A stretch of DNA of 64,000 bases, from contig CAYZDF010000006.1 of NCBI GenBank assembly GCA_964477085.1, forward strand, positions 1 through 64,000, given 5' to 3'. Shown here in pieces: positions 17,228 to 25,751 of this stretch (its first letter is position 1; every line of letters begins with the position of its first letter). The stretch is from Dichloromethanomonas sp964477085. Its GTDB lineage: Bacteria; Bacillota; Desulfitobacteriia; Desulfitobacteriales; Syntrophobotulaceae. The notes beneath the pieces were generated by a model, which saw nothing but the letters and a program-made list of their open reading frames with translations, did no database searches and was not told the DNA's origin. The position numbers were made by a program, and so were the translations under genes.

Positions 17228-17539
17228 ATGACAGATGACATCAATAAACAAGAAGAAATTGAAGAAGAGGCTTTTGATATCGTCGTTTTAAATGATGATG
17301 AAGGCAATGAACATGAGTTCATGCATCTTGCTACGGTGGAAGTTGAAGGCAATACTTATTTTGTTCTCCTGCCTGTCGAAGAAACTGAAGATGATGATGA
17401 TGAAGCAGAAGCTATTATTCTTAAACTTGGCAAAGATGAAAATGGCGAAGATATGCTGATGGACATCGAAGACGATGAAGAGTGGGAAAAAGTTGCTGAT
17501 GCTTGGGAAGAAATGGAAGACGAATTAGGCGAAGAATAA
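17228..17539 (+). CDS. DUF1292 family protein (YrzB-like)
   Basis: 103 residues, extremely acidic (runs of D/E at 58-66 and throughout the C-terminal third). The core DIVVLNDDEGNEHEFMHL, then YFVLLPVEE, is the DUF1292 signature. Function unknown in any organism I know. It retains the standard position between ruvX and mltG and has its own promoter and terminator. Confidence 0.9.
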   Translation: MTDDINKQEEIEEEAFDIVVLNDDEGNEHEFMHLATVEVEGNTYFVLLPVEETEDDDDEAEAIILKLGKDENGEDMLMDIEDDEEWEKVADAWEEMEDELGEE

Positions 17540-17611
17540 TTCAAATACTGGATTTCTAGTTTGAATTAGACTTTAAACAAGAATTAGTGTAAAATAGGAA
17601 CAAACTATGGG

Positions 17612-17640
17612 AACTCACGAGTTTTTCGTGAGTTTCTTTA
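17612..17640 (+). terminator. intrinsic terminator
   Basis: AACTCACGA (17612-17620) pairs with TCGTGAGTT (17626-17634), followed by TCTTTA. Confidence 0.85.
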
Positions 17641-17779
17641 TGCTTTTGGCTAATGGTAATGAAGGGTGAAACAGGTTATAATATAAAAAGTTTTAGATTA
17701 TCTTTCCGAGAATGTTCAGTAATGACTCAAAAATAATGCTTAAAAGAACCTATCAAATTAAAGAAAGAAGAGAAGAATA

Positions 17780-18814
17780 GTGGCTAGAAAATATCGTAGG
17801 AAATCTGCCAAGGGCAGGTTGGGCCTATTTGTCATTGCACTAGTCGTACTCTTGGTTCCTTTCACTTTGGGAATCTGGTGGGCAGGGAACTTAAAGCCTG
17901 TGGCTGATTCCGGCAAGAATGAGGTGTTCGTGCTGAAATCCGGTATGTCTGCCCAGCAAGTGGCCAAAGAGCTGGAAGACAAAAATTTAATTCGCAGTGC
18001 CGAAGTGTTTCGTCAATTATGTCGCGTCAATAAAGCAGATTCCAAACTGGTAGCAGGTGCCTACTATCTCTCTCCAGCCATGAGCTCCCAGGATATCCTC
18101 AACATCCTGTTGAAAGGGCCGGAGCCGGATATTGTGAGGGTGACGATCCCTGAAGGCTATAATGTGGCTCAGATTGTCAAAGCTCTATCCGAGCATGGTC
18201 TTGGTACAGAAGAAGAGTTCTATCAGGTGATGAAGAATTACACAGCGAAAGATTATGCTTTCCTGAAAGACATCCCCAAAGGAGAAAGCCGTTTGGAAGG
18301 GTTCCTGTTCCCGGATACCTATTTCTTTGATAAGAAGGCCAAACCCAAGGAAGTAGTGGATCGTTTTCTGGAACGGTTTGAAAGAGAACTAAGCGCAGAA
18401 ACTCAAGCCCGTCTGAAAGAGATGGATATCTTCGTTTATACCTGGGTGACGAAGGCTTCCGTGGTGGAAAAGGAAGCTGCCAAGGCGGAGGAAAGACCCC
18501 TGATCGCGGGCATCTTCAACAATCGGATTAAAGCTGGTATGCCGCTTCAATCCTGTGCTACCGTCCAGTATGTCCTCGGTGAGGTCAAGCCTGTCTTAAG
18601 CCTCCAGGATATTGAGATTGACTCTCCTTACAACACCTACAAGAACGCTGGTCTGCCTCCGGGTCCCATCGCCAATCCCGGACATGCTTCACTCCAGGCT
18701 GTTCTGTATCCGGCTAAGACGGATTATTTCTACTTCGTAGCCAAAAACGATGGCTCACACGCCTTTGCGGTGACCTATAATGAACATCTGAAGAATGTCA
18801 GTAGGTATCAGTAG
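17780..18814 (+). CDS. mltG: endolytic murein transglycosylase MltG (YceG-like)
   Basis: Cleaves nascent glycan strands at the membrane and so sets glycan length. 344 residues from GTG 17780. A basic N-terminus precedes one membrane segment (about 14-34). A LysM-like subdomain (about 50-120) comes next, then the catalytic domain with GFLFPDTYFF, the catalytic glutamate in ASVVEKEAAK, and NRIKAGMPLQSCATVQYVL and GLPPGPIANPG near the end. The ribosome site is a weak AGAAG. Confidence 0.95.
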   Translation: MARKYRRKSAKGRLGLFVIALVVLLVPFTLGIWWAGNLKPVADSGKNEVFVLKSGMSAQQVAKELEDKNLIRSAEVFRQLCRVNKADSKLVAGAYYLSPAMSSQDILNILLKGPEPDIVRVTIPEGYNVAQIVKALSEHGLGTEEEFYQVMKNYTAKDYAFLKDIPKGESRLEGFLFPDTYFFDKKAKPKEVVDRFLERFERELSAETQARLKEMDIFVYTWVTKASVVEKEAAKAEERPLIAGIFNNRIKAGMPLQSCATVQYVLGEVKPVLSLQDIEIDSPYNTYKNAGLPPGPIANPGHASLQAVLYPAKTDYFYFVAKNDGSHAFAVTYNEHLKNVSRYQ

Positions 18815-18975
18815 TGAATCAGTAGGTATCTTTGCCCTTCCATTAACATCGACCGAGCTTTTGGCTTCCGTGACAGCGACACATGATGGGTTACGGATTA
18901 GAATGATTTGCTTCTGTCTTTTGTTTGTTACAGCTAGAGCTAAGTAATCAAAGTATTAAAAAATTTTAAATAAGC

Positions 18976-19004
18976 AAATGGGGCACGTCAGACGGCCCCA
19001 TTTT
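18976..19004 (+). terminator. intrinsic terminator of mltG, possibly bidirectional
   Basis: AAATGGGGC (18976-18984) pairs with GCCCCATTT (18995-19003). T/A runs flank both sides, so it may also stop trpB transcripts coming from the other direction. Confidence 0.75.
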
Positions 19005-19006
19005 CA

Positions 19007-19081
19007 ATGACTATACACTTTTCTTCTTATGCCAGAACTCTATGACTATGCACTTCTTATACCGGATCTCTATGACTAGAC
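19007..19081. repeat. imperfect direct repeats between convergent mltG and trpB
   Basis: The unit ATGACTATACACTT...CTTATGCCAGAACTCT (19007-19041) recurs slightly shortened at 19042-19071 (ATGACTATGCACTT...TATACCGGATCTCT). A third copy of its first bases begins at 19072. The rest of the 18.8-19.16 kb gap holds nothing else that I can identify. Confidence 0.55.
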
Positions 19082-19160
19082 TATTTCTTCATGTGTCAGG
19101 TTTTTCTATATCTAAGCTAATTTACGTGCATTGGCATTTATCATATTCCATTATTTTCTA

Positions 19161-20342
19161 TTACTTTTTGTGCATCATGTCAAAAATCTGCTGAACATCC
19201 TTGTCACCGCGTCCGGAGAGATTAACAATGATAATGCTGTCCTGAGACATTGCCGGTGCAATTTTCAGGGTATGAGCCAAGGCGTGGGCACTTTCCAGGG
19301 CAGGGATAATCCCTTCCGTCTTGGAGAGAGTGTGAAAGGCTGCTAAAGCTTCCTGGTCATCAATCGAGACATATTCAGCACGTCCAATATCATACAGGTA
19401 GGAATGCTCGGGACCAACACCGGGGTAGTCCAGGCCGGCTGAGATGGAGTGAGTAGGGAGCGGTTCACCTTCTTCGTCAGCCATCAGATAACATTTAAAG
19501 CCATGGATAATGCCAGGTTTGCCAGCGCAGATCGGTGCCGCATGTTCACCGGTTTCCAGACCGTGACCGGCGGGCTCCACACCAATGAGCTTAACTTGCT
19601 GGTCAGGGATAAAATCAGCGAAGATACCAATAGCATTGCTGCCACCTCCAACAGCTGCGATCACCGCATCAGGGAGACGGCCTTCGGCTTCCAGGATCTG
19701 CTCCTTGGCTTCACGGCTGATGATGGATTGGAAATGTTTAACCATAGTGGGGTAAGGGTGTGGACCTACAGCTGAGCCCAGCATATAGAAAGTATCCTTG
19801 TAATTCATAATAAGGTCTTCAAGGGCTGCATCGACAGCATCTTTCAGCGTCCTTCCTCCACGGGTAACAGCTATCACTTTTGCACCTAAGAGTTCCATAC
19901 GGAAGACATTGAGAGCCTGTCTCCTGGTATCTTCCTCGCCCATATAGATAATGCATTCCATATCGAAAAGAGCACAGGCCGTAGCTGTAGCGACACCATG
20001 TTGTCCTGCTCCGGTTTCGGCAATCACACGTTTCAGTCCCATCCGTTTAGCCAGAAGGACCTGGCCGATGGTATTGTTGATTTTGTGCGCACCTGTATGG
20101 TTAAGGTCTTCACGTTTTAGATAGATCTTAGCGCCGCCTAGTGTTTTGGATAACTTCTCGGCATAATAGAGAGGGTTAGGACGACCAATATATTGCTTAA
20201 AATAATAAGCTAATTCTTTGTTAAACTCGGGGTCATCCTTAAAATTGTCAAAGGTATCCGCCAGGTTGTCTAGAACCACCTGCAGATCGGGGGGGACGAA
20301 ACTGCCACCATATTCACCGAAATAACCTTTTTGAGTTGTCAT
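19161..20342 (-). CDS. trpB: tryptophan synthase beta chain (TrpB1 type)
   Basis: Condenses indole with L-serine to tryptophan. 392 residues from the ATG at 20340-20342, preceded by TGGAGGTAA. PLP lysine in HTGAHKINNTIG; also NPLYYAEKL, AETGAGQHGVATA, GGGSNAIG and the monovalent-cation/COMM region EDTRRQALNVFRMELLGAKV. These features mark the TrpB1 form that normally pairs with TrpA, yet no trpA or other trp gene adjoins. It is preceded by a T-box leader. It may work with a TrpA elsewhere, or salvage indole. Confidence 0.96.
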   Translation of the reverse strand: MTTQKGYFGEYGGSFVPPDLQVVLDNLADTFDNFKDDPEFNKELAYYFKQYIGRPNPLYYAEKLSKTLGGAKIYLKREDLNHTGAHKINNTIGQVLLAKRMGLKRVIAETGAGQHGVATATACALFDMECIIYMGEEDTRRQALNVFRMELLGAKVIAVTRGGRTLKDAVDAALEDLIMNYKDTFYMLGSAVGPHPYPTMVKHFQSIISREAKEQILEAEGRLPDAVIAAVGGGSNAIGIFADFIPDQQVKLIGVEPAGHGLETGEHAAPICAGKPGIIHGFKCYLMADEEGEPLPTHSISAGLDYPGVGPEHSYLYDIGRAEYVSIDDQEALAAFHTLSKTEGIIPALESAHALAHTLKIAPAMSQDSIIIVNLSGRGDKDVQQIFDMMHKK

Positions 20343-20384
20343 TGAGATTACCTCCATTAAATATATTTCTCTTGGCCTTTATTA

Positions 20385-20690
20385 TTAGCAAATAAAAAAG
20401 CTTTCTGTCGTGTAAGGACAAAAAGCTCACTTTCGTGGTGCCACCTTGCTTTGCACTGTCCGGTTTGTGACCAGGAACAGGTGCCTTTATCAGATACGGA
20501 GTCCAAGACTCGATATCCTGTTCCTGTAACGGGAAACTCCCGGCATCACCTAATCAGCATCAGCCTTTCGGATTGCGGCTCTGAGACCCATTCTATCCAA
20601 GGGATCGTATCAGACTTCCACCAGCTCTGACTCGCTAAAACTACCGCTTCGGATATACTATTTCTCTTCAATGCCTTGAGATTCACTTTT
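20385..20690 (-). promoter_or_regulatory. T-box leader upstream of trpB (tryptophan-responsive by inference)
   Basis: On the minus strand the leader contains the T-box AAGGTGGCACCACGA (complement of 20433-20447). The terminator follows (AGCTTTTTGTC / GACAGAAAGCT, complement of 20399-20427, then T6), with which the antiterminator competes. The 5' part has a long Stem I-like region with AGAGAAATAGTA, the AGTA element seen in T-boxes. A UGG triplet in GAATGGGTC is the best specifier candidate and agrees with trpB downstream. Uncharged tRNA-Trp would stabilise the antiterminator and permit trpB transcription. Confidence 0.9.
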
Positions 20691-20694
20691 AAGT

Positions 20695-20723
20695 ATTTTA
20701 CTATAAAGCATTTATTCTGGCAA
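20695..20723 (-). promoter_or_regulatory. promoter of the trpB T-box transcript
   Basis: Minus strand TTGCCA (complement of 20718-20723), a 17-nt spacer, TAAAAT (complement of 20695-20700). Confidence 0.6.
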
Positions 20724-20748
20724 GAGGTGAAGGGAAAATTAGCATTCT

Positions 20749-20928
20749 TCATGTCATGCTTAAATGGCAAATGTGAACAATTTCGTTGATAGTGTTTTTA
20801 CGAGTGTCTTCAGGAAGATGCTTGACCATGATCGCTAATACCAGAGCGTTATCGGTGGCCAATAGCCCTTCGAGGGCGATGAGAATAAGAAGTACCCAAC
20901 CGTACTCAGCTAAAAGTGTGAAATCCAT
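20749..20928 (-). pseudogene. truncated terC-like gene (N-terminal remnant)
   Basis: Starting at the ATG at 20926-20928, with GAGGAGG upstream, the frame gives 59 residues. The first ~45 (LLAEYGWVLLILIALEGLL, then ATDNALVLAIMVKHLP) are unmistakably the N-terminus of a TerC/YkoY-family membrane protein, including the conserved acidic residue in the first helix and TDN. After EDTRK the family sequence stops and an unrelated tail of ~15 residues runs to TGA. Full-length TerC proteins have 200 or more residues and about seven helices. The remainder is absent from the window. TerC members export Mn2+, and the intact upstream Mn2+ riboswitch supports that identity. Confidence 0.85.
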
Positions 20929-21000
20929 CCAAAAGCCTCCTCAATAATTAGTAAATCGTATACCTTCTTTGCTTTGCGCGAGGATGAGAGTCAAAATAAA

Positions 21001-21116
21001 AAGACCTTTACCATTTTGAGGTAAAGGTCTGGCTACAACAAAAATGTTGCAATAAAGCCGGAGGAAGAATCCCCGAAATGACGACTTTATTGAATGAGCT
21101 ACTCCCCTTTTATTTA
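21001..21116 (-). promoter_or_regulatory. yybP-ykoY Mn2+ riboswitch
   Basis: Minus-strand sequence contains the family hallmarks in order: AAAAGGGGAGTAGCTC near the start, the GTCGTCATTTCGG segment, then TTGTAGCCAGACCTTTACC. It ends in the arm GGTAAAGGTCTTTTTATTTT, which also makes the intrinsic terminator (AGACCTTTACC pairs with GGTAAAGGTCT, complement of 21002-21030). Mn2+ binding is known to turn on Mn2+ efflux genes. Here the downstream gene is a truncated terC. Confidence 0.9.
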
Positions 21117-21135
21117 TAGGTATTAAATCATGATT

Positions 21136-21164
21136 ATCATATTAAATCCCGCTATAGAAGTCAA
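21136..21164 (-). promoter_or_regulatory. promoter of the Mn2+ riboswitch transcript
   Basis: Minus strand TTGACT (complement of 21159-21164), a 17-nt spacer, TATGAT (complement of 21136-21141), about 25 bp before the aptamer. Confidence 0.7.
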
Positions 21165-21191
21165 GAATTTTTAGTTTTTAATAAACTGAAT

Positions 21192-21220
21192 TTTACCTTT
21201 GTGCAAACTGCCTATATAAT
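21192..21220 (+). promoter_or_regulatory. candidate promoter towards the U32 peptidase gene
   Basis: TTTACC (21192-21197), a 17-nt spacer, TATAAT (21215-21220). It would give a leader of roughly 270 nt. Confidence 0.4.
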
Positions 21221-21312
21221 AGGTTAAAGAGAGACCCAAAAATATTCTGCAACATGTAATACGTCGATTTATTATTTTAAGACTTACGACATTTAATACT
21301 AAGAATTAAAAT

Positions 21313-21408
21313 AGTTACAACGCAATAGTCACGATTAAAGAGAAAAGAGACAAGATAAACAGATACGATAAAGATTTACGGCTAAAAGTTACAATAGAAA
21401 AGTCACGA
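21313..21408. repeat. short A-rich direct repeats in the U32 gene leader
   Basis: AGTTACAA...TAGTCACGA (21313-21334) recurs as AGTTACAATAG...AGTCACGA (21387-21408). The 21.17-21.49 kb gap is otherwise A-rich, and I recognise no RNA family in it. Confidence 0.4.
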
Positions 21409-21496
21409 CGGAATCGTTCAAGTAAGTATTGTTTTCGATACTTGACCGCTATTTAAAGATTGAAGATATTTTTCACCATATATGATGGAGGTTCTT

Positions 21497-22762
21497 ATGA
21501 AAAAACCTGAAATACTGGCGCCGGCTGGTGATCTGGAGAAACTGCGATTTGCTTATGCCTATGGCGCTGATGCGGTTTATGCCGGTGGCAGTGCATTTGG
21601 CTTACGCGCTTATGCCGGAAATCTGAATGATGATACAATGCGGGAGGGGGTAGAGTATGCCCATAAGCTCAACCGCAAACTTTATATTACCGTTAATATC
21701 TTTGCACATGAAAATGATTTTGAAACACTGAAGCATTATCTCCGTAAACTGGAGGATATCGGGGTGGACGGGATTATCGTATCCGACCCCGGCGTGATCG
21801 CTTTGGCGCGGACGGAAACACCCGGCCTTAACGTCCATCTCAGTACACAAGCCAACTGCACCAATTCCCACAGCGCTAACTTTTGGTTTTCGCAAGGGGT
21901 TAAGCGGATTGTATTGGCCAGAGAACTATCCTTGGAAGAATTGCAAGGTTTGCGCCCGAAGGTGGAAGGAGAGCTGGAGATCTTTATCCATGGGGCCATG
22001 TGCATGTCCTATTCGGGGCGCTGTCTTTTGAGTAATTATCTGACAGGCAGGGATGCCAACCGGGGTGAATGCACCCATCCCTGTCGCTGGGGCTATGCCC
22101 TCATCGAAGAGAAAAGACCGGGTCAGTATTTCCCGATCAAAGAGGATGCGCGAGGGAGCTATATCTTTAATTCTCATGATCTTTGTCTCCTGCCGCACCT
22201 GCCCTTGCTGAAAGAGTTAAACTTAGCGAGCTATAAGATTGAAGGCCGGATGAAAAGTGCCTACTATGTAGCCAGCACGGTTAAAGTCTATCGGGAAGCC
22301 ATCGATCTTCTGTGGGAACAAGGAGAGGAAGCCTTTAATAAAAGGGTTCCGAAGTGGCTGGCTGAAATGGATAAGGTCAGTCATCGTGATTACTCCACCG
22401 GATTCCTCTTTGGTAAACCGGGAGCGGAAGCCCATAATATTGGAACTTCGAATTATATCAGGGAATACAGCTTCGTGGGCAGGGTTTTAGTAGAGGCAGA
22501 ATGCCAGGAGATAGGCAAATCAGAGTACGGCTTCTGGATTGAACAGCGTAACCATTTCCAGGTCGGTGATGAACTGGAGGTTCTTTCTCCCCAGGGTGAA
22601 CCATGGACATTTCCGGTAACAGCCCTTTGGAATGAGGATAATGAACCGGTGGAAGTGGCTCGGCATGCCCAGCAGAAGTTAAGAATTGCTTCACCCGTTC
22701 CTTTGGTACCATTCAGCATTTTGCGTAAAGTGATCAGAAAGTTTAAGTCTGGCCCTGCCTAA
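21497..22762 (+). CDS. U32 family peptidase-like protein (YrrO/PrtC type)
   Basis: 421 residues from ATG 21497, which follows ATGGAGG; an ATG 15 bp upstream is part of that site. Family blocks: PEILAPAGDLEKLRFAYAYG, DGIIVSDPGVIALAR, HLSTQANCTN, and the cysteine-containing MSYSGRCLLSNYL plus ECTHPCRWGY, which hold the likely Fe-S ligands of U32 proteins, then YKIEGRMKSAYYVA. Members of this group install tRNA or ubiquinone hydroxylations (TrhP/RlhA relatives) more often than they act as proteases, so 'peptidase' is a historical label. Follows the mltG neighbourhood, as in Bacillus. Confidence 0.93.
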   Translation: MKKPEILAPAGDLEKLRFAYAYGADAVYAGGSAFGLRAYAGNLNDDTMREGVEYAHKLNRKLYITVNIFAHENDFETLKHYLRKLEDIGVDGIIVSDPGVIALARTETPGLNVHLSTQANCTNSHSANFWFSQGVKRIVLARELSLEELQGLRPKVEGELEIFIHGAMCMSYSGRCLLSNYLTGRDANRGECTHPCRWGYALIEEKRPGQYFPIKEDARGSYIFNSHDLCLLPHLPLLKELNLASYKIEGRMKSAYYVASTVKVYREAIDLLWEQGEEAFNKRVPKWLAEMDKVSHRDYSTGFLFGKPGAEAHNIGTSNYIREYSFVGRVLVEAECQEIGKSEYGFWIEQRNHFQVGDELEVLSPQGEPWTFPVTALWNEDNEPVEVARHAQQKLRIASPVPLVPFSILRKVIRKFKSGPA

Positions 22763-22806
22763 ACGGTTTTAAGTATGGTCCAAGTAATAGTAGGAGAGAT
22801 AGTAAA

Positions 22807-23052
22807 GTGGACGTCAAAATAAGCGAAAAGCAACGGTGGAGTGAAGCGGATTTACTGGTCAGAGCTCAGGTTTCGCGCTCGGAAATTCAGATGCTCGCCA
22901 AATATGTGGAAGGTTTGGGTCACCTTGGAGTAGTCACTACAGTTGATAGGATGAGTGGGGAAGTCGTAATCCAGACTACTAAATATTGTTGGCCAAATCT
23001 CAGAAAGATACTTTCAGAATTACCTATTAACATAAGCTTAATGGAAAGTTAA
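22807..23052 (+). CDS. DUF4911-like small protein
   Basis: 81 residues from GTG 22807 after AGGAGAG. The stretch VSRSEIQMLAKYVEGLGHLGVVTTVD, given here in outline (residues 23-48), and the following beta-rich segment recall DUF4911 proteins that often sit by U32 or pilus genes in clostridia. No catalytic residues are evident. The ~300 bp after it (23.05-23.36 kb) is AT-rich, with one inverted repeat (AAACCT at ~23315 / AGGTTT at ~23336) and nothing else I can call. Confidence 0.65.
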   Translation: MDVKISEKQRWSEADLLVRAQVSRSEIQMLAKYVEGLGHLGVVTTVDRMSGEVVIQTTKYCWPNLRKILSELPINISLMES

Positions 23053-23358
23053 TTCAACTATTTATTAATGTATTTTTCTTAAGAAATAATTAGTACCCTG
23101 TCAACCCTATTATCATATAAATCCTGGCGGCAGATTTTTTGTAATACTGCGTTGTCGTCAATCGCAATACTATTTTAGAGTTTACAAGGTACTAGAAAAT
23201 TGCTGTTGATATATTTTGGGGGTTGTCGTTTAATAGTAAATAAAAACTCAACTCTAAAGAATAGTTTCATATTAAGCTTATAGTATCTTCAAAAAAATCC
23301 TTCTATTATTATCAAACCTTTATTCACAAATAATAGGTTTCAAAGGGGATATTCTTGA

Positions 23359-25191
23359 ATGAAAAAACAATGGCTCGCTGTTATTCGTGATAATGATCTC
23401 ACCGTGGCTAGAGTAGCTACAGGAAAAAACAAAGAGATGAAAGTGTTGTTCCTCTCAGAATATCGGAGTGCCAGATTAACGGAGCAAGAACCGGGGGAGA
23501 TTCTTAATCAGGATTTTGCCAGTATTAAACATTGGCTTGATCAACAGCGTATCCCCTATAAGAAATTAAAGATAGCAATCTCAAGTCTGGGTCTGATCAC
23601 CAGAGTTATCACTCTGCCACAGATGTCCAATAATGATTTGGAAAAACTGATCACCGATCACATTGACCAATACTTTACGCTTAATGTTAAGAATTACATT
23701 ATTGACTATAGGATTCTGAATAAGTATAGAGAAAATGAAAAGCCGATGATCGAAGTTCTCTTGGCTGCATTTCCAAGAATGCGTGTGAAGAATGTCTTGG
23801 CACTATGTCAATACCTTCAATTTGAGCCCATGGTAATCGATCTAACAGCAGATTGTCTTGCCAGAATATATGCTAATCTTGCCGACAAATCTAAAGCTTT
23901 AAGGTCCACGGATAGCCAACACGGATCTTTCCAAGGGGATATGGCCATCGTATCTATGCATGGGGATAAGATCGAATTCGTTCTTTTGGAGAATGGAACG
24001 TTCTTTTTATATTCCGATATGGAATTGGACATCCAGACCATTTCAGCTCGTTTCCAGAGAAAAATGGCAGATAAAGAGTTCAATTCTGTGAATGCTGCTT
24101 CCTCGTCAGAAATCAATAAAACTATTCTTGCAGAAATCTCAACTTCACCGAAAACGGCATCTTCGTTGGAAATTAAGTCCTCTCAAAATTTAGGATTTAA
24201 ACACCAGGAAGAAACACCTTTTTCAATAGAAGCTGGTTTAGGTCCGGTATATGCTTCAGATTCTGAGTATTTGTTGGATGATATTTTACTTACTGAAAAT
24301 GGAGTTCATTTTCTTTCTTCTCATACCCATGATATTGAGCTTAACAGTTCACTTGATGCTAGGGTTGAAGAGATCTTCAACCGTTATGCCATTGCAAAGG
24401 ACAATATAACTCTGCCTGAATTTGTTCTAGATCAATCATCACCAGAAGCAGAAGAGTTTCAATCCGTCGCATTAAGCATTACTTCCAGAAAAGACTATTC
24501 TGATGTATTTGTACTGGAAGATTTGTTTGTCCCTCTGGAAAATCTGGAAGAAGAGCTGCCGATCACTTTATCTAAGCAAGAGCTACTGAAACAGCTTGAG
24601 AGTGAAAACCATCTGCATAATCAAAATTCTGTGGATGACAAGATAATAATGAGTAATAATAAAGAAATCTTACTGGAAGAAAAGATTGATCATAGAAACA
24701 TAGAAAGTTATGATGATATAGATTTAAATAGATTAAGCGAAATCGAATTTGAAAGTTTCCTGAGGAAAACCCCAAAAAAGCTGGATAAGACTATTGTGAT
24801 GGCATCAGGATTTGAAGAAAACAGTACTTCTGATACTCTTGAACCGTCGATGACGGGTGTGGGATTTGACTATAAAGCTAAAGAGTATTGTCGCTTAGAG
24901 CCAAAAGAGGAGTTAAAAAATGCTCTAAGTCCGGTACTTTCAACCCTTTCTGAACACTTGGAGTTCTTCGCAGCCCGCCACTTCGGACAAACCGTTCATT
25001 CTGTCTATCTAACTGGAGAGTTTTGTACGTTACCTTATCTGGCAGAGATTTTTTCTGAAAATCTGAGCGTGCAGACAGTGGTCGGCTTCCCTAAAGACTG
25101 GAAACCTCAGCTTGAAGGAAGTTGTAAAGGGATGGCTGCTAAATGGCCAAAGTATGGAAGCTTGTACGGTCTAGCCTTGAGGGAGGATTAA
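23359..25191 (+). CDS. PilM-like type IV pilus assembly ATPase-fold protein with large insert
   Basis: 610 residues, much longer than the ~350 of ordinary PilM. Residues 1-230 form the first actin-like part (AVIRDNDLTVARVATG, KLKIAISSLGLITRVITLP, DHIDQYFTLNVKNYIIDYR). Residues ~515-610 form the last (LSTLSEHLEFFAARHFGQ, VHSVYLTGEFCTLPYLAEIF, GSLYGLAL). Between them is an acidic, Ser/Glu/Asp-rich, low-complexity insert of about 275 residues that looks disordered. PilM binds the cytoplasmic tail of PilN, and indeed PilN- and PilO-like genes follow, the first immediately after the stop. Confidence 0.85.
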   Translation: MKKQWLAVIRDNDLTVARVATGKNKEMKVLFLSEYRSARLTEQEPGEILNQDFASIKHWLDQQRIPYKKLKIAISSLGLITRVITLPQMSNNDLEKLITDHIDQYFTLNVKNYIIDYRILNKYRENEKPMIEVLLAAFPRMRVKNVLALCQYLQFEPMVIDLTADCLARIYANLADKSKALRSTDSQHGSFQGDMAIVSMHGDKIEFVLLENGTFFLYSDMELDIQTISARFQRKMADKEFNSVNAASSSEINKTILAEISTSPKTASSLEIKSSQNLGFKHQEETPFSIEAGLGPVYASDSEYLLDDILLTENGVHFLSSHTHDIELNSSLDARVEEIFNRYAIAKDNITLPEFVLDQSSPEAEEFQSVALSITSRKDYSDVFVLEDLFVPLENLEEELPITLSKQELLKQLESENHLHNQNSVDDKIIMSNNKEILLEEKIDHRNIESYDDIDLNRLSEIEFESFLRKTPKKLDKTIVMASGFEENSTSDTLEPSMTGVGFDYKAKEYCRLEPKEELKNALSPVLSTLSEHLEFFAARHFGQTVHSVYLTGEFCTLPYLAEIFSENLSVQTVVGFPKDWKPQLEGSCKGMAAKWPKYGSLYGLALRED

Positions 25192-25734
25192 ATGAAGGAA
25201 AGAATGCAGTTTAATTATGCCCAGCGTTGGAGAATAGAACATAGCGGTCCTAAACAGTCCACCCAAAAACAGGCAAGGAGTGCCATTGTCTTGACTCTTT
25301 TCAGCTTAATACTCTTTTCGGTATTGGCTTTTCCGTGGATTTGGCAGTTTGTTCTTGATCATAATCTTAAAAAGACCGAAGAAAGAATCGTTAATTATCA
25401 TGAGGTGGCTGTAACGTTAGAAAAGATTGACCGCTTAAAAAAGGAGATTGAAGGGAAGAACAACTTCCTTCAAGTAGTTAAAGGAAAAGCCAAGGACCCT
25501 AGGGATGTACTATCTCAGATCAGTACACTTCTGCCGACAGGGATAACGGTGACTTCTTTTGATCTTCAGTCGGATAATAAGGTACAGATCGAATTAGTGA
25601 TTCCCGGGCCGGTTGATCTGGCCAAATTATGGATAAACTTCTTGGATTCGGAAATGTTTACGGATTTTGACCTCAAGTCAGTATCTTTAGTTGATCAGGC
25701 CCAAACCCAAAAAGTAACCTTTAAAATGAAGTAA
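25192..25734 (+). CDS. PilN-like pilus alignment protein
   Basis: 180 residues: a basic cytoplasmic tail (the PilM-binding part) of ~30 residues, one membrane helix at about 32-54, a coiled coil (about 57-95), then a ferredoxin-like periplasmic-type domain (TLLPTGITVTSFDLQ, then the late KVTFKMK). It starts at the ATG overlapping the PilM stop region. It forms the inner-membrane alignment complex with PilM and PilO. Confidence 0.85.
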   Translation: MKERMQFNYAQRWRIEHSGPKQSTQKQARSAIVLTLFSLILFSVLAFPWIWQFVLDHNLKKTEERIVNYHEVAVTLEKIDRLKKEIEGKNNFLQVVKGKAKDPRDVLSQISTLLPTGITVTSFDLQSDNKVQIELVIPGPVDLAKLWINFLDSEMFTDFDLKSVSLVDQAQTQKVTFKMK

Positions 25735-25751
25735 CAGGGGTACAAAAGCCT

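Noticed and set aside
20546..20770. Open frame across the trpB T-box leader
   Set aside because: It coincides with Stem I and the promoter of the T-box; RNA structure explains the conservation.
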